NCBI GenBank assembly: GCA_002633005.1 | Contig: NMRA01000546.1 | Coordinates: forward strand, 178,106 to 242,105 | DNA length: 64,000 nucleotides | Direction of reading: 5' to 3' | Source: Phoronis australis | Taxonomy: Eukaryota; Phoronida; Phoronidae | Shown here: positions 61,801 to 63,941 of the stretch, piece by piece | Layout of the letters: every line of letters begins with the position of its first letter | How positions within the stretch are numbered: position 1 is the first letter of the stretch | The notes under the pieces: model-generated | What the model was told of the DNA's origin: nothing | Seen by the model: only the letters and a program-made list of their open reading frames with translations | Database searches by the model: none | Translations under genes and position numbers: made by a program

Positions 61801-63941
61801 GTTCACGTCTGCTTATTAAGCAAGAAGGGCACGCAACAGTTCACTCCTCAGACAACGCTTGAACAATCGGTTGAGATAATAATTGAAATTCCTAAGCCCA
61901 TATTGGAAGCATATAGACAATGGTGAAGCTAAACATTACAATGTAGAAACACGGTGTCATAATTACATGTACAGCTTCTAACGCCAAGACTAAAGTACCT
62001 CTCCGCTAACTTGTCTATTACACCTCTCGTAGCCGAAGGACCGACAAAACTGAAATTTGCAATCTTGGACTGAACTACTTCCCATTCACCTACCTGAAAG
62101 ACAGGGACGAGACAGCCTAAATAGTTTGATAACCATAACATGAGTTGTTTTATTGACCATGTGTATTTTCCAACGGTTTATATTACAGTAACATATATGT
62201 TCAGGCTCGACTGTTGAGAAACATAATCCACTTATTTTACAGGTCATGCCTATTTTACTTTAGATTACCTACATGTTCATGTAAGCAGATTTATATGAAA
62301 CCAAAAGCCTCAAAATAACTCAAATTTGCGCAGCACTGGAAAAAATACCAAATGTGGAAAACATGTTGGTTAGCAACAAGATGCCACGTGATAATGATGT
62401 GTGCTTACTTGGCTCTGAAGACGTGTCATACGAGAAATATTTCCATAAAATGTCACCTGTAGAGCAGGCGTTACTTCTACTTCGGATATTGACGAGGACA
62501 GGACTTGGCTCCTATAACTGCAGAAAGAGATGGTTCATTTGAGAGATAAATTCATTGAGTATTATAGTAGCGTGTGGCAGCCTTTTGGCCTGGAAATATG
62601 TTTCAATAGCTCACTCATTCTTAGTGCACGGCAAAAGATGCCACCAACCATTGGCACTGGTGACAACGTTAACTCCATGAACTCGAAATTACGGGTGAAA
62701 AACAATCGTAAAACCAAGCAGAAAAGTTGAATACCAGCTAGAAATTGGGTCACTCTCACCTGCCGCAATGGTGTTGCGACGCCTTTTTTCGAATATCACT
62801 TTTTACTACCCCAAATACGAAAAGACGAGTGAAAATACATCTTCTGTATGCGGTGCAGTGTAGGTGAGGTGGAACTGTAGATAATACACGCCCCTAGTCT
62901 TCACCAATTTCACTCACATCAAGGATGAAATAAAAAGAGATGGTCACACTTGTCACCAAGTATAGTGCATAATGAAACAGGTCACGTGACCATGATCTTC
63001 ATGATACACATAAGCAAGATGATCCTGTATCAAGCAAACTACATAATCACATACACAGACTTGTCACTAAGTTCAACATGACCGTAAGAGAGTGGCTATA
63101 CATATTGCAAGTGATAATTTCCTGTTTTGTGGGATTACATTATGTCATGAACTTTATATAGAGTAACAGCACTCGTGCGTTACTACGCATTTTTTTCTTA
63201 CAGACATAATTATAATGAGACCACTTCAACATTCACGTTTTTGATATTTAATTTACTTTTACGGTCTCCCCTTTTATGTTGCCCTCTACAGTAAATTCTG
63301 TATTACAGAGCCCCATGTCAGTGCTGTCATTGAAAGACAGAGGACAAAAACTCGGAACGCTGGCATGTATGCATCTTGTATTAACATGGTATTTTTTCAA
63401 ACACTGAAAATCAGATGGTGAATATTCATGAAGTTGAATTGAATTTCAGATAAAAATAACCATGGCAAGACTAATTACAGAACAACTGTTGCCATGGATA
63501 CAGTATCATACCGTACCTCTTTAATTTATTGTTTTGTTGCTCTTTCATGCTGCTTCAAAGTGGGTCACATTAAAAAATCGTGTGATGTAGAAATGAAAAG
63601 CTGTGTGAAAAAAACATGGACGATCCATATTCAATGCGCGTTGAATATGGAGAAGTAGTTCTTCTATATCAAACCTCACAATAATAACAGTAATAACAGT
63701 AATTCATGACCAAACCATAACGCGTATATTTCTCAGTTTTCTTTAGTTAGGCGTTTTCATCCAGAGGAAAATAATTCGTGCCAAACCAAATCTTATTTTG
63801 TTGTCATTCTTTGTCACCTTTTCATTGCTTTTCCATTTATAAATACTGCTGTTATCTTTATTTGCTTGTTCCCATTAGGACTACAGAGGGAAGCAGAAGG
63901 CTCATTACAGTTCCCATTAGGAAAAGTGGCGGAGAAAGAAG
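7705..63941 (+). CDS. partial gene model: ankyrin repeats, coil, ZU5-UPA, DED protein
   Basis: This is the overall span of one multi-exon gene; the exons are listed separately. The order is five ANK repeats, an ANK cap, a charged coil, an S/T linker, ZU5-UPA, S/T linkers, a DED and a tail. The joins are phase-compatible: ANK, cap and coil exons are 0-0; the linker at 29992 is 0-1; ZU5 enters at phase 1; the last UPA exon exits at phase 0; the 61-nt linkers are 0-1; the first DED exon is 1-2 and the second 2-1; the tail exon is 1-1. One join (40934 to 43071) does not fit without an extra small exon. Neither the start nor the stop codon is identified. By family knowledge, ZU5-UPA proteins (UNC5, PIDD, ankyrins) usually end in a Death domain; here the terminal fold looks like a DED. 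A role as a cytoplasmic signalling adaptor is inferred. Confidence 0.7.
7801..8348. other. intron between ankyrin exons 1 and 2
   Basis: No coding signal. Its last part (about 8190-8348) is the upstream arm of the 459-bp tandem duplication. Confidence 0.6.
8349..8447 (+). CDS. exon: ankyrin repeat 2
   Basis: A 99-nt, phase 0-0 exon of exactly 33 codons, with acceptor ACATAG and donor GTAAGT. It reads DGVTPLHRAAEEGHTDIV, then KLLLANKASVDVRDK, a textbook ankyrin repeat with DG-x-TPLH, GHTDIVKLLL and the beta-hairpin end. It is the left copy of the 459-bp duplication. Confidence 0.92.
8808..8909 (+). CDS. exon: ankyrin repeat 3
   Basis: A 102-nt, phase 0-0 exon of 34 codons. It reads GGETPLYMAARCGHTDIV, then KLLLANKASVDIRDEW. 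It is nearly identical to repeat 2 in helix 2, but the H of TPLH is Y, and a Trp codon is added at the exon end (GAGTGG before the donor, where repeat 2 has AAG). The donor is GTAAGT. It is the right copy of the 459-bp duplication. Confidence 0.9.
9265..10300. repeat. segment duplicated with 17645-18720, carrying ankyrin exon 4
   Basis: This segment and 17645-18720 share the upstream intron (GTCAG..TTTTAGTC..CCTGTTGAGTC), the ankyrin exon, and several hundred bases of downstream intron (CAACAGCCACA, GAAGCTGGTTTGTTTA). Divergence is higher than in the 459-bp duplication, so this copy event is older. Confidence 0.75.
9453..9554 (+). CDS. exon: ankyrin repeat 4
   Basis: A 102-nt, phase 0-0 exon with acceptor CTGTAG and donor GTATTG. 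The 34 codons read FGNTPLHAASAGGHTEIV, then KLLCMESGCDVNTVNE. The extra residue sits in the helix 2/loop region (MESGCDVN where GADVN is usual). It is one of a pair of related exons with repeat 5. Confidence 0.9.
12407..12477. repeat. 38-bp direct repeat, two copies
   Basis: The block TAGCCTATACAGTACACATT plus following bases occurs at 12407 and again at 12445, giving two nearly identical 38-bp units. Confidence 0.85.
13660..14140. repeat. degenerate tandem repeat, six units of about 65-82 bp
   Basis: A recurring core of the form (T)TGCGTTGTCGACGCAC followed by a CGTTCCCGAG-like block appears at about 13718, 13799, 13879, 13943, 14025 and 14097. Between cores lies a T-rich block followed by CTCAAT/CCCAAT-AAGAAAT. 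The units have diverged strongly. Open frames on both strands through this region are a by-product of the repeat. Confidence 0.6.
14227..14330. repeat. 26-bp direct repeat, two copies
   Basis: The block GAATTACTCATTACCGTTTG plus ATAGTC occurs at about 14230 and 14300, some 70 bp apart. Confidence 0.7.
15546..15710. repeat. 64-bp tandem repeat, about 2.5 copies
   Basis: Units contain TTCGAA(C/T)GC near the start and the block TCAACTCGAGTTGAAGGCAA (at about 15572 and 15636), which includes a self-complementary CAACTCGAGTTG. The third unit is degenerate. Confidence 0.75.
15770..16225. repeat. segment duplicated with 20778-21233
   Basis: Shared landmarks are TGGTCCATATACTATTCTGG, a block with GAAAATCATGATC, and CAATTGCCCTTAA at the end. 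The copies lie on the two sides of ankyrin exon 5. No coding meaning is seen. Confidence 0.75.
17645..18720. repeat. segment duplicated with 9265-10300, carrying ankyrin exon 5
   Basis: This is the second copy of the ankyrin exon 4 segment, colinear through the exon and the downstream intron. Confidence 0.75.
17837..17938 (+). CDS. exon: ankyrin repeat 5
   Basis: A 102-nt, phase 0-0 exon with acceptor CCGTAG and donor GTATTG. It reads RGNTPLHKASAGGHTDVV, then ELLCMESGCDVNVVNK. It differs from repeat 4 at only about eight residues. A second AG lies two bases inside the exon (17837-17838), but the homologous position in exon 4 supports a start at 17837. Confidence 0.88.
18916..19902. mobile_element. 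hAT-like non-autonomous element (candidate)
   Basis: The left end reads CATAGGCGGATTTAGGGGG, and the reverse complement of the right end reads CAGTGGCGGATCAAGG followed further in by GGGGGGCCC. They form short imperfect inverted repeats of the CAGTGGCGGAT type common in invertebrate hAT-like elements (family knowledge). I could not find a convincing target-site duplication. Inside are a tRNA-like segment and a strong hairpin at 19777-19800, with a G-rich arm, TTCG loop and C-rich arm. No transposase frame is visible. Confidence 0.5.
19604..19665 (+). ncRNA. tRNA-like segment (pseudo-tRNA or SINE head)
   Basis: A box A-like TGGTGTAGTGGTA at 19608-19620 and a box B-like AGTTCGAGTC at 19651-19660 have the spacing of a tRNA internal promoter, and a T-rich tract follows from about 19675. 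The anticodon arm does not pair cleanly and no mature acceptor stem is evident, so a functional tRNA is unlikely. Confidence 0.45.
20481..20595. repeat. 41-bp minisatellite, about 2.8 copies
   Basis: Units start at 20481, 20522 and 20563 and contain ATCTTCAGACAATGTTTCCT followed by ATTGGTTAACAA and ATCCATGAG. The copies are nearly identical. Confidence 0.9.
20778..21233. repeat. segment duplicated with 15770-16225
   Basis: This is the second copy of the segment described at 15770, ending CAATTGCCCTTAAA. Confidence 0.75.
21360..21687. repeat. cap-exon module, copy A (duplicated with 27600-27890)
   Basis: The upstream intron (ATTCTACCG, CTTGCTGTGTC, TATTTTACTCCT, then GTTTACAG), the cap exon, and the downstream block (GATAGACTA, ATCATCTGGTC, ATGAGGTGG) are all shared with 27600-27890. 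Copy A ends at the N at 21687, where BEL-related sequence begins. Confidence 0.75.
21509..21592 (+). CDS. exon: ankyrin C-terminal cap, version A
   Basis: An 84-nt, phase 0-0 exon of 28 codons, with acceptor GTTTACAG and donor GTACCG. It reads DNKTAFDVCGERCSNDND, then DVERTKTILK. The TAFDV motif and the closing hydrophobic helix (the T-I-L end) look like the shortened last repeat that caps an ankyrin stack. Version B at 27732 has the same frame and splice phases. Copy A is more diverged from a standard ankyrin helix 2 and is rich in Asp/Asn. Confidence 0.72.
21738..23123 (-). pseudogene. BEL/Pao retrotransposon gag (truncated)
   Basis: A 461-codon minus-strand frame. It has an N-terminal Glu/Arg-rich coiled coil (about residues 30-95), then a DUF1759-type Gag core (LPKKEL-like MPKKELLTFDGNPTEYW, then FEANIESR, then LMYLLQQCKG), and two CCHC zinc knuckles (CSLCQTTDHELLTC and CFVCLKQGHISKYC). 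This arrangement is typical of the Gag part of BEL/Pao polyproteins. Beyond the second knuckle the frame appears shifted: another frame gives HDPGFTRTEPPVN, closer to the usual third Cys/His region. No protease or reverse transcriptase follows, because the element stops at the N at 21687; another N lies just upstream at 23163. This is a partial copy lying antisense in an intron of the main gene. Confidence 0.85.
23164..24240. other. intron sequence, nothing recognised
   Basis: No splice-supported coding frame or known repeat family is seen between the BEL fragment and the copy of the cap/coil intron that begins near 24250. Confidence 0.5.
24250..24670. repeat. intron block shared by three cap/coil modules
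   Basis: The block contains ATGAAGTGGCGCCACCTGT, a CACGTATTTGTAAA segment, GTGACAAGTAAGCTTGTGGA and finally the acceptor of the coil exon. Parallel blocks lie at about 27839-28259 and 29520-29960, so this intron has been copied twice. Confidence 0.75.
24671..24772 (+). CDS. exon: charged coil segment, tandem version 1
   Basis: A 102-nt, phase 0-0 exon of 34 codons, with acceptor TTATTCCCAG and donor GTGAGT. It reads KRMELERQRQDLVVEVPS, then RALEGAIAGSSNQILK. The ELERQRQ stretch is helical and charged, consistent with a short coiled coil or linker after the ankyrin stack. It is the first of four tandem versions, with a 140-bp period. Confidence 0.75.
24811..24912 (+). CDS. exon: charged coil segment, tandem version 2
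   Basis: A 102-nt, phase 0-0 exon with acceptor TTACTTCCAG and donor GTGAGT. It reads KHLELERQRQDCAVEVVP, then RALEGATAGSSNQTLK. Only 38 nt separate it from version 1 and from version 3. Reading through that spacer shifts the frame, so the copies are not a continuous coding repeat. Confidence 0.75.
24951..25052 (+). CDS. exon: charged coil segment, tandem version 3
   Basis: A 102-nt, phase 0-0 exon with acceptor TTACTTCCAG and donor GTGAGT. It reads KRLELERQRQDSAVEVPP, then RALEGATAGSSNQTLK. The changes among versions fall mainly in the C/S and VVP/VPP positions, while the helix and the splice sites are kept. Confidence 0.75.
25091..25297 (+). CDS. exon: charged coil plus acidic tail, tandem version 4
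   Basis: A 207-nt, phase 0-0 exon with acceptor TTCCTTCCAG and donor GTAAGT. It starts like the other versions (KHLELERQRQYCVVEVLP, then RALEGATAGSSDQTLQ). The donor GTGAGT is replaced by GCGAGT at the corresponding point, and the exon runs on for 35 more codons of Glu/Thr/Ser-rich sequence (ASAGPTEEHVG ... HDKVE). The exon at 28260 has the same extended layout, so this long form is probably ancestral and versions 1-3 are shortened by a used or gained donor. If the final donor is not used, the frame ends three codons after the next VE-VS, at a TAA at 25313-25315. Confidence 0.75.
25316..27599. other. intron, nothing recognised apart from a microsatellite
   Basis: No supported exon. A degenerate ATC/TCA trinucleotide-rich tract lies at about 27372-27445. 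Several 60-85-codon open frames here lack splice context and domain similarity. Confidence 0.5.
27732..27809 (+). CDS. exon: ankyrin C-terminal cap, version B
   Basis: A 78-nt, phase 0-0 exon of 26 codons, with acceptor GTTTACAG and donor GTACCC. It reads ENETAFDVCEGHSGIGYV, then KRIRNILE. It keeps the TAFDV start and is closer than version A to a normal ankyrin helix 2 (GHSGIGYVKRI). It could be spliced after any ankyrin exon in frame. Confidence 0.75.
28260..28472 (+). CDS. exon: charged coil plus acidic tail, version B
   Basis: A 213-nt, phase 0-0 exon of 71 codons, with acceptor CACTTCCAG and donor GTAAGT. It reads KDMEVEQQRQGCGVEG, then an Ala/Gly/Pro-rich segment, DQTLGGSAVPTEEQF, and an acidic end (GETDDAIE). 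It matches the long version 4 of copy A throughout. Read past the donor, it terminates after VSDIR at 28490, mirroring the VSEIP stop of copy A. Confidence 0.75.
28927..29490. repeat. tandem duplication, about 300-bp period, two copies
   Basis: The blocks CTTACTTTTAACGAGGTCCT (about 28990) and TTCTTACTTTTTAACAAGG (about 29285), together with the following TGTAGGCGGCTGAAA-type blocks, align with a period near 297-305 bp. A related fragment lies at about 38430-38515. Confidence 0.7.
29520..29991. repeat. third copy of the cap/coil intron
   Basis: It contains GTGACAAGTAAGCTTGTGGA and GACAGTCCGATTAAAAGATA, as in the introns before the coil exons. No coil-type exon follows; instead a different linker exon starts at 29992. 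A third coil exon may have been lost or replaced. Confidence 0.65.
29992..30046 (+). CDS. exon: S/T-rich linker before ZU5
   Basis: A 55-nt, phase 0-1 exon with acceptor TTTCGTTTCAG and donor GTAAGA. It reads EESTSGTPTAFLLTSHAT plus one base. The dangling G joins the CG at 40105 to make an Ala codon, so the sequence continues smoothly as A-I-I-N-G-T-T-G-G into the ZU5 exon. It is a low-complexity Ser/Thr linker with no domain. Confidence 0.68.
30047..31850. other. intron, nothing recognised
   Basis: No splice-supported exon. A plus-strand frame at 30606-30917 is open but has no domain or context. Confidence 0.45.
31860..32300 (-). repeat. dispersed repeat R6, copy 1, with degenerate membrane-protein-like frame
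   Basis: It aligns with about 50050-50500 (TTTAGTTAAATT / CCATTAGCTAAAAT, then GGCCGTCATTCA..CTCGTTCCTCAC, then GCCGAGGTACAACAT). The minus strand gives a hydrophobic run (SFWIPILIPVYCPIVYPLVY) followed by basic residues. It resembles a last transmembrane helix of a rhodopsin-like receptor, but it is interrupted by stops and a frameshift. Confidence 0.4.
32600..33240. repeat. short direct repeat and segment shared with 61420-61720
   Basis: GTGGGTATACGTGTTTATGC occurs at about 32600 and 32657. From about 32765 the sequence (TTATTGCTGGACAC, then CTTAATTGTTTGTGTTTAAT) matches 61425-61720. Confidence 0.7.
34218..34230 (-). promoter_or_regulatory. DR1 nuclear-receptor-type site
   Basis: TGACCTTTGACCT, the reverse complement of AGGTCAAAGGTCA. 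It is a perfect direct repeat of the AGGTCA half-site with one spacer base, the type known to bind HNF4 and RXR heterodimers. Whether it is used is unknown. It lies in R8 copy 1, first unit. Confidence 0.55.
34627..34639 (-). promoter_or_regulatory. DR1 nuclear-receptor-type site
   Basis: A perfect TGACCTTTGACCT at the same relative place in the second unit of R8 copy 1. Confidence 0.55.
35413..35773 (+). repeat. dispersed repeat R8, partial copy 3
   Basis: It begins directly after the N at 35412 and is nearly identical to 34410-34770. It includes a perfect DR1 at 35623-35635. It ends at ATATGACC, where other R8 copies continue with a TTTGCACC-type sequence but here an LTR-like sequence starts. 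The near identity and the N boundary allow a haplotype or assembly duplication. Confidence 0.7.
35774..36268 (-). mobile_element. LTR-retrotransposon 3' end (LTR plus polypurine tract)
   Basis: It interrupts R8 copy 3. The sequence from 35774 (TGTTGTAATAG) to about 36249 (ATTAAATCCA) has TG...CA ends and a length near 476 bp. On the minus strand a polypurine run, GGTAGGGGGGGAG (36257-36268), lies just before it, as expected for the 3' LTR of an element read on the minus strand. Sequence on to the N at 36449 may be the 3' end of its internal region. The BEL gag fragment in this window is also on the minus strand, but nothing links the two. Confidence 0.45.
36720..38350. repeat. large intron unit, copy 1
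   Basis: 36720-37760 is colinear with 59225-60420 and partly with 53790-54640. Landmarks are GCGTCTGCTGTTTC, TTACACCACTGGGTGGCG, and a block of AAATCCAAAATATTTG. 37900-38350 matches 57700-57900 and 63400-63750. The R11 segment found in the other copies is missing here. Confidence 0.7.
38351..40104. other. intron, nothing recognised
   Basis: No supported exon apart from a fragment of the 300-bp repeat at about 38430-38515. It ends with the acceptor TTTTTATCCTTATAG. Confidence 0.5.
40105..40934 (+). CDS. exon: ZU5 domain and most of a UPA-like domain
   Basis: An 830-nt exon entering at phase 1 (acceptor TTATAG) and leaving at phase 0 (donor GTAAGT). It opens NGTTGGVIRWKEVEF, then RVPSNAV, the usual ZU5 opening of a Gly-Gly strand followed by a V-P-x-x-A-V turn, and continues through beta-strand-like segments (IFSEPVEVRVTV). 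A CKTFSIFRTAWVG stretch near residue 140 corresponds to the T-x-H-F-S-x-F boundary between ZU5 and UPA in related proteins. The rest (GGLTIMVFC, LIFEVECLG, KVNVKLRVSN) is beta-rich, UPA-like, with many Cys. ZU5-UPA modules in UNC5, ankyrins and PIDD regulate a following death-fold domain. An in-frame ATG at 40083 is upstream of the acceptor and is probably not used. Confidence 0.8.
41560..41645 (+). ncRNA. tRNA-like segment (probable SINE head)
   Basis: TGGCTTAGTGGTTTTGAAC at 41571 fits box A, and GGTTTCGAGCCC at 41614-41625 fits box B with one extra base. Their spacing is that of a tRNA gene. The arms do not form a full cloverleaf, so this is likely a tRNA-derived SINE or pseudogene. The 3' body is not defined. 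Confidence 0.45.
42156..42473 (-). repeat. 159-bp tandem duplication open on the minus strand
   Basis: Two near-identical 159-bp units (starts at 42156 and 42315), ending CAATAGGAAGCTTT. Since 159 is 53 codons, the minus-strand frame stays open through both and repeats LPIGPPWKNFKWARSRYC, then IPPKLVSKLVLTTEF. No domain is recognised and no start or splice context supports a gene. A TE-derived fragment is possible. Confidence 0.8.
43016..43038 (+). CDS. possible 23-nt micro-exon (UPA)
   Basis: The ZU5/UPA exon leaves at phase 0 and the next exon enters at phase 2, so an exon of length 3n+2 is needed. The stretch from the acceptor ATTCCGCAG to the donor GTGACA is 23 nt, open as PCADDRA plus two bases, and supplies exactly that shift. 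The intron that would follow is only 32 nt (43039-43070), though it has a CATGAC branch-like motif and a T-rich acceptor. This is tentative. A sequencing error or the weak donor GTGTTG at 40952 are alternatives. Confidence 0.25.
43071..43170 (+). CDS. exon: C-terminal strand pair of UPA-like domain
   Basis: A 100-nt, phase 2-0 exon with acceptor TTTTTCATACAG and donor GTGAGT. It reads RVEDRELGDVVVMKVYQ, then LSKENKAVLLRSRKVQ. The alternation of hydrophobic and charged residues suggests two closing beta strands of the UPA fold. The exon ends at phase 0, matching the start of either 61-nt linker exon. Confidence 0.65.
43171..44577. other. intron, nothing recognised
   Basis: No supported exon or repeat. 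It ends with the acceptor GGGTCCTATATTTCCAG, which is shared with the acceptor region of the exon at 47986. Confidence 0.5.
44578..44638 (+). CDS. exon: S/T-rich linker, version A
   Basis: A 61-nt, phase 0-1 exon with acceptor TATATTTCCAG and donor GTAAGT. It reads IQKDTTTESPSTPACLPSKL plus one base, a Ser/Thr/Pro-rich hinge between the UPA-like domain and the DED. Version B at 47986 has the same length, phase and acceptor context. The two cannot be joined directly without a frameshift. Confidence 0.7.
45509..45521 (-). promoter_or_regulatory. DR1 nuclear-receptor-type site
   Basis: A perfect TGACCTTTGACCT in the first unit of R8 copy 2, equivalent in position to the site at 34218. Confidence 0.5.
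45941..45953 (-). promoter_or_regulatory. DR1 nuclear-receptor-type site
   Basis: A perfect TGACCTTTGACCT in the second unit of R8 copy 2, followed closely by another TGACC half-site (TTTTTGACCTG). Confidence 0.5.
46850..47100. repeat. fragment of repeat R11
   Basis: It matches parts of 55390-56000 (GTGTTTAGTGTTGATTAGGT, ACTAGTTTTGCATGAAA, GGAAATTTCCGATC-type blocks) but lacks the open frame that lies in the middle of the other R11 copies. Confidence 0.6.
47387..47502 (+). CDS. candidate exon X between duplicated linkers
   Basis: A 116-nt, phase 1-0 exon candidate with acceptor AACTCTTTTTCAG and donor GTTAGT. After linker A it reads QVHQQANRIEQPLLKQ, then DDREEFRVGVAMSQ and IGQVQFARS. Its phases are the exact complement of the 61-nt linkers, so A-X-B is in frame while A-B is not. 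No domain is recognised and the donor is only moderate, so it may be a chance frame. Confidence 0.4.
47986..48046 (+). CDS. exon: S/T-rich linker, version B
   Basis: A 61-nt, phase 0-1 exon with acceptor TATATTTCCAG and donor GTAAGT. It reads NQKDTTAESPSTCAYPSEEQ plus one base. It is clearly homologous to version A, with the last third diverged. It exits at phase 1, fitting the entry of the DED exon at 50881. Confidence 0.7.
48047..50049. other. intron with one transposon end
   Basis: A CAGTGGCGGATC end at 48525 is followed by AAGGGGGTG and a G/C-rich block, like the hAT-like ends at 18916 and 19902, so a second fragment of that family is likely. An alternating purine/pyrimidine tract lies at about 48465-48510. 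No exon is seen. Confidence 0.45.
50050..50500 (-). repeat. dispersed repeat R6, copy 2, with membrane-protein-like frame
   Basis: The minus strand is open for 82 codons (50330-50082): FIPVTGIPYSSGEERFLNDG, then a hydrophobic run with VTVLILLFIQILIPLTVQMF, then a polar tail. The layout is like the end of TM6, a loop and TM7 of a rhodopsin-like receptor. It has no NPxxY motif and no start, so at most it is a decayed receptor fragment. Confidence 0.4.
50881..50992 (+). CDS. exon: death-effector domain, N-terminal half
   Basis: A 112-nt, phase 1-2 exon with acceptor TTTATTCTCAG and donor GTAAGA. It reads IRRGPRELHQQLLLKVADSV, then IDPDFKRLKGLCKAWI. Helix 1 (LLLKVADSV), the acidic turn, and the K-x-L-K-G-L-C helix 2 correspond to the L-K-F-L-C region of FADD- and caspase-8-type DEDs. 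Joined to the exon at 53537, the split codon GA+A gives Glu. If the donor is skipped, a TAG/TAA follows within a few codons. Confidence 0.82.
50993..53536. other. intron inside the DED
   Basis: This 2.5-kb intron interrupts the domain after helix 2/3. An open frame around 51100-51238 (KELYSDHKMNM ... FALNEMP) ends in a stop and has no splice support. A coding-like 33-bp minisatellite lies at 52901-53098. Confidence 0.6.
52901..53098 (+). repeat. 33-bp minisatellite, six copies, open as 11-residue repeat
   Basis: Six 33-bp units, the last the most diverged, each like GTTGACCACGTGACACATTA plus TGTATTTGAGAAT. The plus-strand frame repeats VDHVTHYVFEN, and because 33 is divisible by three at least one minus frame also stays open. 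It lies in the intron between the two DED exons. No start codon or splice context makes it a convincing gene. Confidence 0.92.
53537..53709 (+). CDS. exon: death-effector domain, C-terminal half
   Basis: A 173-nt, phase 2-1 exon with acceptor TTGATTTTCAG and donor GTATGA. It reads PAILQNITNTQELLEQLQRQ, then EIINVGDYSELTRMLHQLHL, then EELAELVEKLSSEIKGLG. The helix pattern is that of DED helices 3-6: a Q-x-x-x-L-L-E-x-L helix, a turn with G-D/Y-S-E-L, and a final L-x-x-L-V helix. The usual R-x-D-L-L motif is replaced by HLEEL, so contacts through that motif may differ. It is followed by a phase-1 intron. Confidence 0.82.
53790..58000. repeat. large intron unit, copy 2
   Basis: 53790-54640 matches 36900-37760 and 59450-60420 (TTACACCACTTGGTGGCGCT, then ATTCCAATG, then a TTTGCATGCAATTA-type block). 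55390-56000 is R11 and matches 62290-62870. 57700-57900 matches 38150-38320. The order of blocks is the same as in copy 3. Local low complexity includes a run of ten C at 57001-57010. Confidence 0.7.
55566..55815 (+). pseudogene. R11 open frame, copy 1 (unknown protein fragment)
   Basis: The open frame reads VEQALLLLRVLTRPGLCSYN, then LKEKFVEYYRSFEVHFG, FNFINSLILNARQKM and HTIGTGDNG. The second copy at 62354-62730 has the same sequence with substitutions that keep the residue character, so it derives from a real coding region. Upstream of the ATG, this copy has a 27-nt deletion and stop codons compared with the other. I do not recognise the domain. A GTGACAACGG follows the IGTG motif but no clear donor is present. 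Confidence 0.5.
58001..59224. other. intron, nothing recognised
   Basis: There are short matches to 35180-35290 (GATTTACTTCTCGTTGAA) and a G-run of eleven bases at about 58582, but no exon. Confidence 0.5.
59225..63750. repeat. large intron unit, copy 3
   Basis: 59225-60420 matches 36720-37760. 61420-61720 matches 32765-33010. 62290-62870 is R11. 63400-63750 matches 37930-38260. It holds no recognised exon of the main gene; the stretch 60700-61400 shows nothing identifiable. Confidence 0.65.
62354..62730 (+). pseudogene. R11 open frame, copy 2 (frameshifted)
   Basis: This copy carries a longer N-terminal part than copy 1 (MLVSNKMPRDNDV, then VSYEKYFHKMSPVEQALLLL and RILTRTGLGSYNCRKR). It then stops at 62540-62542, while the continuation (LRDKFIEYYSS, then LILSARQKMPPTIGTGDN) is open in another frame starting near 62530. 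One indel therefore breaks it. The family is unknown, so I give no function. Confidence 0.5.
63879..63941 (+). CDS. exon: tail after DED
   Basis: A 63-nt, phase 1-1 exon with acceptor TTGTTCCCATTAG and donor GTAAAG. It follows the phase-1 exit of the DED exon and reads GLQREAEGSLQFPLGKVAEK plus E. It is charged and short, with no recognised domain. A second CCCATTAG inside the exon (63913-63920) is an alternative acceptor. The gene continues beyond the window. Confidence 0.55.
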
